This document shows positions 1-8,089 of a DNA stretch of 46,822 nt, piece after piece. The position numbers and the translations under genes are program-made. The DNA comes from Bacteroidales bacterium (GTDB lineage: Bacteria > Bacteroidota > Bacteroidia > Bacteroidales > Tenuifilaceae): assembly GCA_013141385.1 (NCBI GenBank), contig JABFRB010000033.1, forward strand, positions 1-46,822, given 5' to 3'. The stretch's first letter is position 1; each line of letters begins with the position of its first letter. The notes beneath the pieces were generated by a model, which worked only from the letters and a program-made list of their open reading frames with translations, was not told where the DNA came from and did not search any database.

Positions 1-54
1 CTTATTATGGGAATGTTTTTCAGTATCTTACTCTTAAAAGCAATATTTTTTTAC

Positions 55-62
55 TAGTTTTG
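55..62 (+). promoter_or_regulatory. Candidate -7 promoter box for the dGTPase operon
   Basis: The sequence TAGTTTTG fits the Bacteroidota -7 consensus TAnnTTTG and lies 45 bp before the dGTPase start. No good TTG -33 box is seen at the usual distance, so this is only a candidate. Confidence 0.35.
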
Positions 63-107
63 GCTAAAAGAAGAATTATTTTATATGAATGACCTTTTGA
101 TTAAAAC

Positions 108-1541
108 ATGGTTAATGAAATATTAAATATACATTCGTTATATAAAAGACTAATAAACAACTTCGACATAATGAATCATAGAGATAAATGGATCTTACTT
201 TTAAGAGACAAAAGATTTAGACAAAAGTCCAAAACAAATAAATCAGATGGAAGAAACCCATTTGAAAACGATTATGGAAGACTTATTTCAAGTTCCCCAA
301 TTAGAAGACTTCAAGATAAGACTCAAGTATTCCCTTTAGAAAAAAGTGACTATATAAGAACAAGATTGACACACTCTCTTGAGGTATCATATATTGCTAG
401 TTCAATTGGTCAAAGTGTAGAAAATAAGTTGTTAAAAAAGAAAGATATTGATATTACTTTAAAAGGTAATTTAAGTTCATTATTAAGAGTTGCTGGGTTA
501 GTACATGACTTAGGCAATCCTCCTTTTGGTCATTTTGGGGAAGAAGCTATTAAGAAATTCTTTAAAGATTATTTCTTAAATAACACTACTACCTTAAGTG
601 AATTAGAAAAGGCAGATTTCATAAACTTTGATGGAAATGTTCAGACATTCAGAATACTATCTAAGTTATATTATTTTGGAGACGACAGGGGTTATAATTT
701 AAATTACTCAAGTCTCGCATCTATAGTGAAATATCCTTCTAATTCATTAGATGGAAACAAAAAACCTACTCTTGAAATTGCTAAAAAGAAATTTGGATAT
801 TTTGTTTCTGAAACAGAAACTTATAAGACGATAAATGATTACTTAAAGTTAAAAAACAGAAGACATCCTGTCGTATACTTATTAGAAGCTGCAGATGATA
901 TTGCATATAGTGCAGCAGATATCGAAGATGGTGTAAAATTAGGCATAGTTAATATTGATGACATTTACGTTTTATTTGACAAATATTTAACTGAAAACAA
1001 AGAAGAAGTTTTAAATTACTTGAAAGAATTAAGAAAAACATATTTTGATAATACAGATGTCAGCAAATCATTAATCGTTCAAAAATTTAGAATTCATACT
1101 CAGAAGTTAATGATCGAATGCATAATAAATGCATTTGAAGAAAATTATGATTCTATTATGAATGGAGAATTAGAAGATGAGATCATTAATATTTCAAATG
1201 CAAAGGATATTAGAATAGCTTATAAGAAATTACAAAATATTCTTTTTGATAATAAATCTATTTTGAAAAAAGAAATGGCTGGCTGGGAGGCAATATATGG
1301 TTTGTTGAAAATATTTGTTACAGCATCTAGAAGTGAGAATTTTAATGCAACTGGTAATAATTATGAATCACGTTTATATAAAATAATAGCAGCAAGTCAT
1401 AGAAAAGTATATCAAGACATTGAAAAGTATGAAAATAAAGAATATAAGAAACTTCAATTAGTTGTGGATTTTATAAGCGGCATGACAGATTCATATGCAA
1501 TTACACTTTTCCAGGAATTGACGGGTATTAAATATAATTAA
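108..1541 (+). CDS. dgt: Deoxyguanosinetriphosphate triphosphohydrolase (dGTPase), HD superfamily
   Basis: This 477-residue protein is predicted to cleave dNTPs, classically dGTP, to the deoxynucleoside and triphosphate in the cytoplasm. The HD-domain metal ligands are visible: His89 in RLTHSLEV, His133-Asp134 in VHDLGNPPFGH, and Asp263/Asp264 in EAADDIAYS. The length is normal for the family. The stop is followed after 2 bp by a nucleotidyltransferase gene, so the two are almost certainly co-transcribed. Known dGTPases serve in dNTP pool control, and some protect bacteria from phage by draining dNTPs. The pairing with a nucleotidyltransferase and the adjacent Bro-N gene make an accessory or defence role possible here, but that is inference. 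The family call is firm. Confidence 0.92.
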   Translation: MVNEILNIHSLYKRLINNFDIMNHRDKWILLLRDKRFRQKSKTNKSDGRNPFENDYGRLISSSPIRRLQDKTQVFPLEKSDYIRTRLTHSLEVSYIASSIGQSVENKLLKKKDIDITLKGNLSSLLRVAGLVHDLGNPPFGHFGEEAIKKFFKDYFLNNTTTLSELEKADFINFDGNVQTFRILSKLYYFGDDRGYNLNYSSLASIVKYPSNSLDGNKKPTLEIAKKKFGYFVSETETYKTINDYLKLKNRRHPVVYLLEAADDIAYSAADIEDGVKLGIVNIDDIYVLFDKYLTENKEEVLNYLKELRKTYFDNTDVSKSLIVQKFRIHTQKLMIECIINAFEENYDSIMNGELEDEIINISNAKDIRIAYKKLQNILFDNKSILKKEMAGWEAIYGLLKIFVTASRSENFNATGNNYESRLYKIIAASHRKVYQDIEKYENKEYKKLQLVVDFISGMTDSYAITLFQELTGIKYN

Positions 1542-1543
1542 TA

Positions 1544-2317
1544 ATGCTAGAATATAAGGAAATAAAGGACAAATTTAATTTATCATTTAGTGAGTTATTA
1601 AATAATAATTCTTCACTAAAATATTTGCTATATGAAATCTTTGTTTATGGTTCGGCTTATATTGTTGGAGGTTATTTGAGAGATTTAATAAATGATAAGT
1701 CATCCAGAGATATAGATATTATAATTGATTTAAAACATGAAAAGCTTTTAGAATTATTGAGGGATTCAAATTCAATATATGCAATTAATAGGCATAATGG
1801 TATTAAAATACAGTATAAAAACGTTGAAGTTGATATGTGGAGTATTGAGAATAATTGGGCATTTAAAAATAATTTAGTGAAATTGAATGATGAAAAAAAA
1901 TTGAATAGTATTGCTAAAGGATGCTTTTATAATTTTGATGCACTAGTAATTAATTTACACACAAGCAATTTAGATATAAAGTATTACAATGACTTTATTA
2001 AAAATAATTGTCTTGAAATACTCCAATCATCTCCCCTTTATAAAAATTTAAATCCAACAACAGAAGCAAATATTCTAAGGGCTTTCTATTTAAGAAAATT
2101 GTATAATATTGATTATTCCTCAAACACTAAACAATATCTTATAAAAAAAATTGGTAATATTAGAGATAGAAACAAAAACTCTATAAATAAACTCTTAGAA
2201 ACAAAGCTTAAATATCCAAAGTATGATAATACTTTATCAAATGATGATTTGTATTTTTATATTAATGAATTAATTAATAGCAATGAGATAAATAATCAAT
2301 TTTTATTGAAACTATAA
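1544..2317 (+). CDS. Small polymerase-beta-like nucleotidyltransferase (CCA-adding/poly(A) polymerase head domain)
   Basis: The 257-residue protein carries the class II tRNA nucleotidyltransferase/poly(A) polymerase head signature: GGYLRD at residues 42-47, the metal-binding pair Asp56/Asp58 in RDIDII, and a third carboxylate Asp97 in VDMW. All three catalytic acids are present, so it is probably active. It is much shorter than a housekeeping CCA-adding enzyme (about 400 residues or more) and lacks an HD domain, so I do not call it cca. It starts 2 bp after the dGTPase stop. The substrate cannot be told from the sequence. It may modify RNA ends or a protein, and the linkage to a dGTPase suggests a joint two-gene accessory module. 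Confidence 0.75.
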   Translation: MLEYKEIKDKFNLSFSELLNNNSSLKYLLYEIFVYGSAYIVGGYLRDLINDKSSRDIDIIIDLKHEKLLELLRDSNSIYAINRHNGIKIQYKNVEVDMWSIENNWAFKNNLVKLNDEKKLNSIAKGCFYNFDALVINLHTSNLDIKYYNDFIKNNCLEILQSSPLYKNLNPTTEANILRAFYLRKLYNIDYSSNTKQYLIKKIGNIRDRNKNSINKLLETKLKYPKYDNTLSNDDLYFYINELINSNEINNQFLLKL

Positions 2318-2600
2318 ATATGAGCGGATTATTTTTGAATTTTTATACTATTGAAATTCCATTAATCCCCAGTTCGCAGTAGATTAGCGAAGCGTATCTT
2401 CGTCATATTTAAATAATAGTCTACTGACCTACCAACGAAAACCCCGTTTGCTGGAGGCTGTAAATAAAGAGAAATTGTCATTGGACTGGGTATAGGTTGT
2501 TTTATGCGAGTTATATCTCTGTAAATGAACTTACTGTATTCTAAAATCACTTTAATATTACCATGATTTAAAATAATTTGTAAACTATTCTACTATTAAA
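2318..2600. other. Intergenic stretch with a REP-like repeat, no gene
   Basis: I see no convincing gene here. The part around 2370-2400 contains the string gcgaagcgtat, and a related string (agagcgtattta) occurs at 3650-3661 beyond the Bro-N gene. The minus-strand open frame at 2362-2550 has no recognisable domain and runs through this repeat, so I regard it as non-coding. Confidence 0.4.
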
Positions 2601-2606
2601 ACAGTT

Positions 2607-2664
2607 AAATTTAAAAGTTGAGATAAAAGTTATTTAATTAGGTTGAAAAAGGTTTATTTTTACT
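2607..2664 (+). repeat. Promoter-region element shared with 4777-4834 (copy 1)
   Basis: About 58 bp ahead of the Bro-N gene align almost gap-free with 4777-4834. Shared blocks are ttaaaagttg, ataaaag, gaaaaa and tttatttttac, at the same spacing. TATTTTTA inside it is one base off the TAnnTTTG -7 box. It may be a shared promoter type or an old duplicated intergenic element. Confidence 0.45.
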
Positions 2665-2668
2665 TCCC

Positions 2669-2709
2669 TAACGATATTTGCTAAATGTGATATTTTTACA
2701 ATATCGTTA
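2669..2709. promoter_or_regulatory. Inverted repeat, candidate operator of the Bro-N gene
   Basis: Perfect 10-bp arms TAACGATATT (2669-2678) and AATATCGTTA (2700-2709) are separated by 21 bp, so the arm starts are 31 bp apart, about three helical turns. The right arm ends 35 bp before the Bro-N start codon. Position and symmetry fit an operator bound by a dimeric regulator, possibly the Bro-N protein itself. This is inference. Confidence 0.5.
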
Positions 2710-2744
2710 ATATGAAATTTTGCAGAAAGAAATAACTCGTAACA

Positions 2745-3575
2745 ATGAAGGATATTAAAATATTTGAAAGTAAAAAGATACGTTCAAATTGGGATAGTGA
2801 ACAGGAGAAATGGTACTTTTCTGTTGTTGATATTATTGAAATTTTAACTGATAGTCCAAGACCACGAAAATATTGGAGTGCTTTAAAATCTAAGTTAAAA
2901 CTGGAAGGGAGTGAGTTGTCCCAAAATTTGGGACAACTGAAAATGCAATCTGAAGATGGAAAGTTTTACTTAACAGATGTGGCTGATACTGAACAATTAT
3001 TTCGATTAATACAATCAATCCCTTCTCCGAAGGCAGAGCCATTTAAACAATGGTTGGCAAAAGTTGGGTACGAGAGAATAGAAGAAAGTCAAGATCCGGA
3101 AAAGTCAATTGATAGGGCTATGGAGAATTATTTGGCTTTAGGGTATAGCTCGGCTTGGATAAATCAACGATTAAAAAGTATAGAGGTTAGAAAAGAATTA
3201 ACCGATGAATGGGAAAAAAGAGGTGTTAAAAAAGGACAAGATTTTGCCACACTTACAGATATTATTACACAAGCCTGGAGTGGAAATACGGTTGGGCAGT
3301 ATAAGAAGTTTAAAGGGTTAAAAAAGGAAAATCTACGAGATAATATGACTAATCTTGAACTTGTGCTAAATATGTTGGCAGAAGCAACAACTACAGAAAT
3401 AAGCAAGGAAAATAACCCCAAAACTTTTGATGATAATAAAAGAATTGCCAAAAAAGGCGGTGAAATAGCAGGAGATACCAGAAAGAAAATTGAACAACAA
3501 ACAGGGAAGAAAATTGTCAGCCCACAAAATGCTAAATTATTGAAAGAGTCAAAGGAGAATAAACGAATTAAATAG
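2745..3575 (+). CDS. Bro-N domain protein (phage-antirepressor/DinD-like)
   Basis: The 276-residue protein begins with a Bro-N-like domain, roughly residues 1-110: FSVVDIIEILTDSPRPRKYW, then FYLTDVADTEQLFRLIQSI, then a WLAKVGYERIEE segment typical of antirepressor-like proteins of bacteria and phages. The C-terminal two thirds are highly charged, ending in a Lys-rich tail with IAKKGGEIAGDTRKKIE, also common in this family. Such proteins bind DNA and are induced by DNA damage or carried by prophages and islands. It stands alone, with an inverted repeat just upstream and related short repeats on both sides, which fits an island cargo gene. The exact function is unknown. Confidence 0.75.
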   Translation: MKDIKIFESKKIRSNWDSEQEKWYFSVVDIIEILTDSPRPRKYWSALKSKLKLEGSELSQNLGQLKMQSEDGKFYLTDVADTEQLFRLIQSIPSPKAEPFKQWLAKVGYERIEESQDPEKSIDRAMENYLALGYSSAWINQRLKSIEVRKELTDEWEKRGVKKGQDFATLTDIITQAWSGNTVGQYKKFKGLKKENLRDNMTNLELVLNMLAEATTTEISKENNPKTFDDNKRIAKKGGEIAGDTRKKIEQQTGKKIVSPQNAKLLKESKENKRIK

Positions 3576-3640
3576 TTACACTCCTAGCGTTCGCCCTAGT
3601 CTGTAAGCAAAACGAAATTTTCTTTAGCCTAGCGGAGATT

Positions 3641-3665
3641 TGCAGAGCGTATTTATTTTAGCATA
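3641..3665. repeat. REP-like short repeat after the Bro-N gene
   Basis: The sequence around agatttgcagagcgtattta resembles the gattagcgaagcgtatctt stretch at 2383-2401. Together the two bracket the Bro-N gene. The similarity is partial and short, so a common origin is not certain. Confidence 0.3.
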
Positions 3666-3715
3666 TATACATGCAAAATTAGAAACCTTAAGTTCTTTTC
3701 AATATGATATTGTTT

Positions 3716-4486
3716 CTAAGCCACCAATTCAGGATATTCAAAGTATTCCTGAACCTTGGAGGAATTAAGAAATTGAGAGTTCTCTTTCCTTTGAAATCTT
3801 AAAACAGAATGTGCTGTCATCTCCTTTTCGTCATATGGCTTAAAGAATTGCTTTACCTCTTCGATGGTTAAGTTTTCATTCAAGTAGTTCAGTGCTTCAT
3901 CCTCTTTTATGAGCAAAAGCATCCGCGATCCATTTGGTGCATCGGGATTATTGTGAATCTTTTCAACTAAGGGGTTTGGGGGAGTTGTAATAATTGAGAA
4001 CGACTCAGAAATCTCTCCAGTTTGCTCGTCAACCTTTTTATTCCAAATTCCACCTGCATAAAAAAGGTCTCCATTTTTAGGTTGAATAAAATATGGGTAG
4101 GTTTCCTTTCTAAAGTGATAATACTCAAAGTAACCATCAATTGGAATTAAGCATCGATGATTAAATATAATATCCTTATGCTGGTAGAATACTCGTTCAC
4201 AGGTTGAGTTCAGCAATTCTCGTGTAACAACTTTACTCGTTTTTTTATCATAGTATGAATATGGAAGAGTCCATTGCATATTATGGAATTGCAGCTTCCC
4301 ATTCTCCTTTACTAAGGCGGTTATTTGCGGTTTCCCTTTGCCAATAGCAACGTAATACTCCATGAACTCGTCCTTCATAGCAACAATTGCTTCATTAACT
4401 TGTTGATTAAATTCACTTGGATACTGATTTTTAGATCTTTGTTCCATAGCCTTACGGACTTTCTTTGTTCCAATCCAGTAGCACAT
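3716..4486 (-). CDS. yedK: SRAP-domain protein (YedK/HMCES family), abasic-site DNA-protein crosslinker
   Basis: This 256-residue protein belongs to the SOS-response-associated peptidase family, which shields abasic sites in single-stranded DNA through a thiazolidine link to the N-terminal cysteine. The expected residues are visible: Cys2 (exposed after Met removal), Asn93 in LLNSTCERV, Glu121 in IPIDGYFEYY, and His178 in VEKIHNN. The usual second residue pattern MCGR is MCYW here, a mild divergence. It is monocistronic and convergent with the Bro-N gene. Inducibility by DNA damage is plausible, but I see no operator I can name. Confidence 0.9.
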   Translation of the reverse strand: MCYWIGTKKVRKAMEQRSKNQYPSEFNQQVNEAIVAMKDEFMEYYVAIGKGKPQITALVKENGKLQFHNMQWTLPYSYYDKKTSKVVTRELLNSTCERVFYQHKDIIFNHRCLIPIDGYFEYYHFRKETYPYFIQPKNGDLFYAGGIWNKKVDEQTGEISESFSIITTPPNPLVEKIHNNPDAPNGSRMLLLIKEDEALNYLNENLTIEEVKQFFKPYDEKEMTAHSVLRFQRKENSQFLNSSKVQEYFEYPELVA

Positions 4487-4900
4487 TGTGGTATTGTTTG
4501 AAATTAATTATTCGTCTAATTTACAAAAACATCTATTCAGTTAAAATTAAGGAAGCAATCAAATTGCGTGTATTGTTTGAGCATTTTAAGCGTTGCATTT
4601 CACATGTAGGGTTCATCATTTAGCTAGTTCAATATTCAAGGACTCGTTGGCATGATAAATAATAAATCACTTATCTGGATTTGAACACTCAAAATTCCTT
4701 GTTTGAGTTATCTTTTGGATAGTTTTTCAATGATTTAAGATAGTTTGCAAAGCTATTAAACCTCCTGTAAAAGCTAAATTTTAAAAGTTGCAATAAAAGA
4801 TGTTCAAAGAGTGGAAAAAAGATTTATTTTTACAACTCATAAAAGGGTATCACAATTACAAATAAAGGCTGAGTAAATAATCGAATTAAATATTTTTATC
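4487..4900. other. Intergenic region between divergent genes, no gene seen
   Basis: About 410 bp separate the SRAP gene (leftward) from a small exported protein gene (rightward). Apart from the promoter-like element at 4777-4834, I find no open frame, RNA gene or strong hairpin. Confidence 0.5.
4777..4834 (+). repeat. Promoter-region element shared with 2607-2664 (copy 2)
   Basis: This is the second copy of the element ahead of the Bro-N gene, in the same orientation and here 66 bp before the next start codon. Fixed blocks ttaaaagttg, ataaaag and tttatttttac keep the same spacing, which favours a functional element over chance AT-richness. Confidence 0.45.
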
Positions 4901-5302
4901 ATGAAAAAACTATTGTTTTATATTGGAGTCCTAACATTGATAATTACTATGTCTAGATGTATGGATGGAGGGACGTATGCAAAATATGAAATAGTATTAA
5001 ATCTAACAAGTTGGAGTTTGCCCGATACAGCAAAGGTCTCAGTTCCTTTTAGTACATCTTTAAATTCAGTAATTGATAATTCTTGCCTAAAGAACTTACG
5101 ATTTGTAGTGGATAAGTACGATAATTTCACCTATAGGGGTTATGCACATGCACTTTTCGAGAATCATGGTGAGGCTTGCTACGACATGCAAGAATACAAG
5201 GATACTACAATTAACGTCACTATTAATAGTGCAGGTAAGTACTATTTCTATTTCTTAAGGGAAGGAATATTTAGAAGAGATTCAATAGTAATTATTCCTT
5301 AA
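4901..5302 (+). CDS. Small exported protein of unknown function
   Basis: The 133-residue protein starts with MKKLLF and a hydrophobic stretch (residues 4-18), followed by SRC at residues 18-20. It is therefore exported and may be a lipoprotein, although Arg just before the cysteine is unusual for a lipobox. The rest (residues 27-133) alternates short hydrophobic and polar strands, consistent with a beta-sandwich, with four cysteines in all. I do not recognise the family. It is monocistronic and convergent with the DUF4440 gene. Confidence 0.6.
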   Translation: MKKLLFYIGVLTLIITMSRCMDGGTYAKYEIVLNLTSWSLPDTAKVSVPFSTSLNSVIDNSCLKNLRFVVDKYDNFTYRGYAHALFENHGEACYDMQEYKDTTINVTINSAGKYYFYFLREGIFRRDSIVIIP

Positions 5303-5339
5303 CAATAGGTTTTTGAATTAAAACAGTAGCATTTTAATA

Positions 5340-5771
5340 CTAATTTGTATGGTCGAAGATTACCTTCCATCGACCATCAATTTTTTTCCAAAGCAAAGAA
5401 TAGAATCCTTTTAGGGTGTCTTTTTCCCTTTCAAGAGCCCATTTGCCAACAACAAACATTTGTTTATCATTCAATGGTTCAAATGATATGTGGGTGAATT
5501 TAAGCCTTCCCATGGTTTGTTTATCGGGGTACGATTTTTTGTAATTATCTAATGTTGTCTGCCAGCCCTTTGTAAGGCCTCGTCTACCTAAAAACCTTAA
5601 ACTATCGGATTTCCAATAACCATCCATAAACCCATCAATATCGCCATTGCTCCAGCACTGGGATTGTTTGTCCATTACCGCTTTGATTTCAGTTTTATCT
5701 TTATCAAAGTTACTTCTTGAGCAGCCAATAACAACAAAAACAAATAGGATGATAGGTAAGAGTGTTTTCAT
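5340..5771 (-). CDS. DUF4440/SnoaL-like lipoprotein
   Basis: I place the start at 5771, giving 143 residues that begin MKTLLPIILF with a clean lipobox VIGC. A longer frame to 5888 would bury this signal, and a good promoter at 5805-5832 sits between the two candidate starts. After the signal comes a cone-shaped NTF2-like domain: AVMDKQSQCWSNGDIDGFMDGY, then SLRFLGRRGLTKGW, and the C-terminal strand LLWKKIDGRWKVIFDHTN. DUF4440 proteins are mostly uncharacterised, and some related folds bind small ligands or act as isomerases. It is probably anchored in the periplasm or outer membrane. Confidence 0.8.
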   Translation of the reverse strand: MKTLLPIILFVFVVIGCSRSNFDKDKTEIKAVMDKQSQCWSNGDIDGFMDGYWKSDSLRFLGRRGLTKGWQTTLDNYKKSYPDKQTMGRLKFTHISFEPLNDKQMFVVGKWALEREKDTLKGFYSLLWKKIDGRWKVIFDHTN

Positions 5772-5804
5772 AGTGATACGATAAGGATATGAAGTAAAGA
5801 TATA

Positions 5805-5832
5805 CAAAACTATGTAACTATTCAGCATACAA
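5805..5832 (-). promoter_or_regulatory. Promoter of the DUF4440 lipoprotein gene
   Basis: Read on the minus strand, TTG (5832-5830), 17 bp and TAGTTTTG (5812-5805) match the Bacteroidota -33/-7 pattern. The -7 box lies 33 bp upstream of the ATG at 5771, which supports that start over the longer frame. Confidence 0.6.
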
Positions 5833-5986
5833 AAAATCGCACGCAAAGTCACAGAGAAATTAATCCGTAGAGGATAAATAAAAGACAATGAAGGTGGAAT
5901 CGTTATAAGAAAAAAAACAGAAAAAACACACTAATGTAGGTTTATCGAAAAAACTAAGAAATTTATAATGACAACAATTAATCAGC

Positions 5987-6043
5987 GCAAAGGGAAAAAC
6001 TTTTAGTTTTTTCTTCTTTGCGAACTTGGCGGCTTTGCGAGAA
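5987..6043. repeat. Dispersed intergenic repeat with TTTGCG motifs and imperfect hairpin (copy 1)
   Basis: The stretch ctttgcgaacttggcg followed by ctttgcgagaa recurs at 15746-15794. Its left part, gcaaagggaaaaac (5987-6000), can pair imperfectly with ttttttcttctttgc (6007-6021). A reversed fragment (acgcaaagt) lies at 5841-5849. No gene is seen in 5833-6150. Confidence 0.55.
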
Positions 6044-6150
6044 TTATTAGTGCAAGAATATCATGGTAATTGACTTTTTTTATTTTCTTTTAAAAAAATA
6101 GCTATCAAATCATGCACCTAAGTAGTTATAAAACTCTAAATGAGGATAGT

Positions 6151-7173
6151 TTATTTTCGAAATTTCTTAAACCCTTCATCTATAGGCATCCAGTAAATAT
6201 CTGAGTTTCCATTGCCGGGGACTAACCTCCTTTTTGAAATTGAGCTAAGTTTCCAATCTGGCAGTATATCTTTAAATTTTATGGTTTTTGTTGATGAGGC
6301 AAAAAACAAATATTTTCCATCTGGAGTAACTGAAATGCTTATGGCATCTAGGCAGGGAAGGTTTAGCTCTTTAATAAGATCTATTCCGTTACTCCAAGTA
6401 TCATCTACGTTATGAAAAAATAGCATGTAGGTAGATTTTTTCAAGTTACTTGAATCCCTTCCAGCCACACAACCTATAAGGTAGCTATCATCAGGAGCAA
6501 TACAGGCATTATAAATAGTTCCTTTTTCGTTAACTGGAGCAGGAAGAACAGTTGGATTTTGGTATTCACCATTCACCAGTTTTGCGCGAAGTATTTGCGA
6601 TACTTTTGTTTTTGAATCTGTACGGCAGAAGTAAAGTGTTCCATCCTTTGTAAGCGAGGGGTAGAACTCATCGAAAGCATTTATAAATTCGGGTAACGGT
6701 TTGGCTTCGCCCCAGCTATTATCTGCTTGCATTTCAGCCACCCATATGTTTTGGTTCGCCCAGCCTGCTTTAGCAACCTCATTGGCTCTTGGTTTTGTTG
6801 AGAGGAAAAAGATCTTCTTGCCATCAGCAGACAAAGCAGGTTCAGCAAAGAAAAAAGATGTATCCCTTGCAAACGAGGCAACTACTGCTTCTTGCCAAAC
6901 TCCATTGATCCTTTTAGTTGTCATAATTGTATTCCAATCACCCTGAAAAAGAGAATAGTAAATTTCGTTTCCATCGGGTGATATTGCAAAATCTCTTTCG
7001 TACAAACCTGTTGATATTATTCCCGGTGCAAATATTTCTGGTTTCGACCCAGTAAGTTTTTGACCAAGAAAATCTCCTTTGAGAGTTGGAAAACTATTTT
7101 GAGCTGATAATTCATTATAAGCAATTAGTGTGATTGCTAATAAAATGAATAAAAATAATTTTGAGGTTTTCAT
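6151..7173 (-). CDS. Exported PD40/WD40-like beta-propeller protein
   Basis: The 340-residue protein has a Sec signal peptide (MKTSKLFLFILLAITL, cleavage near ELSAQ). Its blades carry the PD40/TolB-like signature: FAISPDGNEIYYSLF, EPALSADGKKIFFLST, YPSLTKDGTLYFCRTD, ACIAPDDSYLIGCVA and SISVTPDGKYLFFASS. At least five blades are visible, so a six-bladed propeller is likely. Proteins of this type in Bacteroidota are periplasmic or surface-bound and mediate binding; no catalytic site is seen. It is monocistronic. Confidence 0.8.
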   Translation of the reverse strand: MKTSKLFLFILLAITLIAYNELSAQNSFPTLKGDFLGQKLTGSKPEIFAPGIISTGLYERDFAISPDGNEIYYSLFQGDWNTIMTTKRINGVWQEAVVASFARDTSFFFAEPALSADGKKIFFLSTKPRANEVAKAGWANQNIWVAEMQADNSWGEAKPLPEFINAFDEFYPSLTKDGTLYFCRTDSKTKVSQILRAKLVNGEYQNPTVLPAPVNEKGTIYNACIAPDDSYLIGCVAGRDSSNLKKSTYMLFFHNVDDTWSNGIDLIKELNLPCLDAISISVTPDGKYLFFASSTKTIKFKDILPDWKLSSISKRRLVPGNGNSDIYWMPIDEGFKKFRK

Positions 7174-7304
7174 GGTAGGAGTTTAGAGCGTTTTATTTTT
7201 TAAAGATACGCATTAACCTTTATACCCTATACCAAAACTCAAAAAGGAAATAAATAGTATCAATAATTAATACCGTATAAAAAGTGTTCGAAACATCTTT
7301 TTAC

Positions 7305-7312
7305 TAATTTTG
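7305..7312 (+). promoter_or_regulatory. Candidate -7 box of the rubrerythrin gene
   Basis: TAATTTTG fits TAnnTTTG and lies 28 bp before the rubrerythrin ATG. The -33 box is poor (gttcg at 7286-7290). Confidence 0.4.
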
Positions 7313-7340
7313 ATTCAAATCTAAATTAAACAATACTGAC

Positions 7341-7919
7341 ATGGATAAAAGTATAAAAGGAACTCAAACCGAGAAAAATCTACTTAAAGCATTTGCTGGC
7401 GAATCACAGGCTAAAAACCGCTATACCTTTTTTTCAAAGAAGGCCAAGGAAGAAGGTTTTGAGCAAATTGCTGAACTATTTATGACCACTGCATTACAAG
7501 AAGAAGCACATGCTAAGATATTTTTTAGATTTTTAGAAGGAGGTCCTGTTGAAATTACCGCAACATACCCCGCGGGCTCAATTGGAACAACCGCAGAGAA
7601 CCTAAAAGCCTCAGCAATGGGCGAGCATGAGGAGTGGACTGATTTGTATCCACATTTTGCAGAGATAGCCGAGCAAGAAGGTTTTAAGAAAATTGCTACC
7701 GCATTTAAACTTATTGCTAAAATTGAAAAAGAGCACGAGGAGAGGTATAAAAAGTTGCTTGAAAGAGTGGAGTCTGGTAAAGTGTTTGAACGCGAAGAGG
7801 ATGTAGAATGGGTGTGTCGTAAGTGCGGACATGTTCATAAGGGAAAGAAAGCATTAAAAAATTGCCCAGTTTGTAATCATCCAGAGGCTTATTTCGAAGA
7901 AAAGGGAACTAATTATTAG
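7341..7919 (+). CDS. rbr: Rubrerythrin (diiron peroxidase with rubredoxin-like domain)
   Basis: This 192-residue cytoplasmic protein reduces hydrogen peroxide in anaerobes and microaerophiles. The N-terminal four-helix diiron domain (about residues 1-145) shows the two EExxH-type ligand motifs, [10 protein letters not shown] and [10 protein letters not shown], and the ligand Glu in [12 protein letters not shown]. The C-terminal rubredoxin-like domain has the two Cys pairs CRKC and CPVC. Length and layout are standard. It is a single gene with its own promoter, and a strong hairpin follows 30 bp after the stop. Its presence fits an oxygen-sensitive host. Confidence 0.95.
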   Translation: MDKSIKGTQTEKNLLKAFAGESQAKNRYTFFSKKAKEEGFEQIAELFMTTALQEEAHAKIFFRFLEGGPVEITATYPAGSIGTTAENLKASAMGEHEEWTDLYPHFAEIAEQEGFKKIATAFKLIAKIEKEHEERYKKLLERVESGKVFEREEDVEWVCRKCGHVHKGKKALKNCPVCNHPEAYFEEKGTNY

Positions 7920-7948
7920 TAAGAAAAGTACTTAAAGTGCCTAGAGTT

Positions 7949-7992
7949 TAGAGTGCCTAAAGTTTTTTCAACACGTAACTTTAGGCACTCTA
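7949..7992 (+). terminator. Hairpin terminator after rubrerythrin
   Basis: A perfect 16-bp stem pairs TAGAGTGCCTAAAGTT (7949-7964) with AACTTTAGGCACTCTA (7977-7992) around a 12-nt loop. It lies between convergent genes, so it may serve both. There is no T-tract after the right arm; the hairpin is built from the dispersed TAGGCACT repeat, so it may equally be a repeat structure. Confidence 0.5.
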
Positions 7993-8024
7993 GGCATTTC
8001 AAGTACTCAAGGCACTTCAAGTTA
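7977..8024. repeat. 48-bp dispersed repeat, copy 1
   Basis: This sequence matches 8605-8652 at 43 of 48 positions. Internally it contains two tandem units of the form CT(C/A)TAGGCA(C/T)TTnAAGTA. The inverted unit at 7929-7964 forms a hairpin with it. Confidence 0.75.
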
Positions 8025-8089
8025 ATACCTCGGCTTATCTTTTATCTCATTATAGTAGTTTTCAACTCCAATCTCTTTCATCCTCTGGT

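Noticed and set aside
1544-2317. Housekeeping CCA-adding enzyme
   Set aside because: The protein is far too short and lacks the HD and RNA-binding parts, although the head motifs match.
2362-2550. Minus-strand open frame of 62 residues
   Set aside because: It runs through a REP-like repeat, has no domain, and no promoter or start context of its own.
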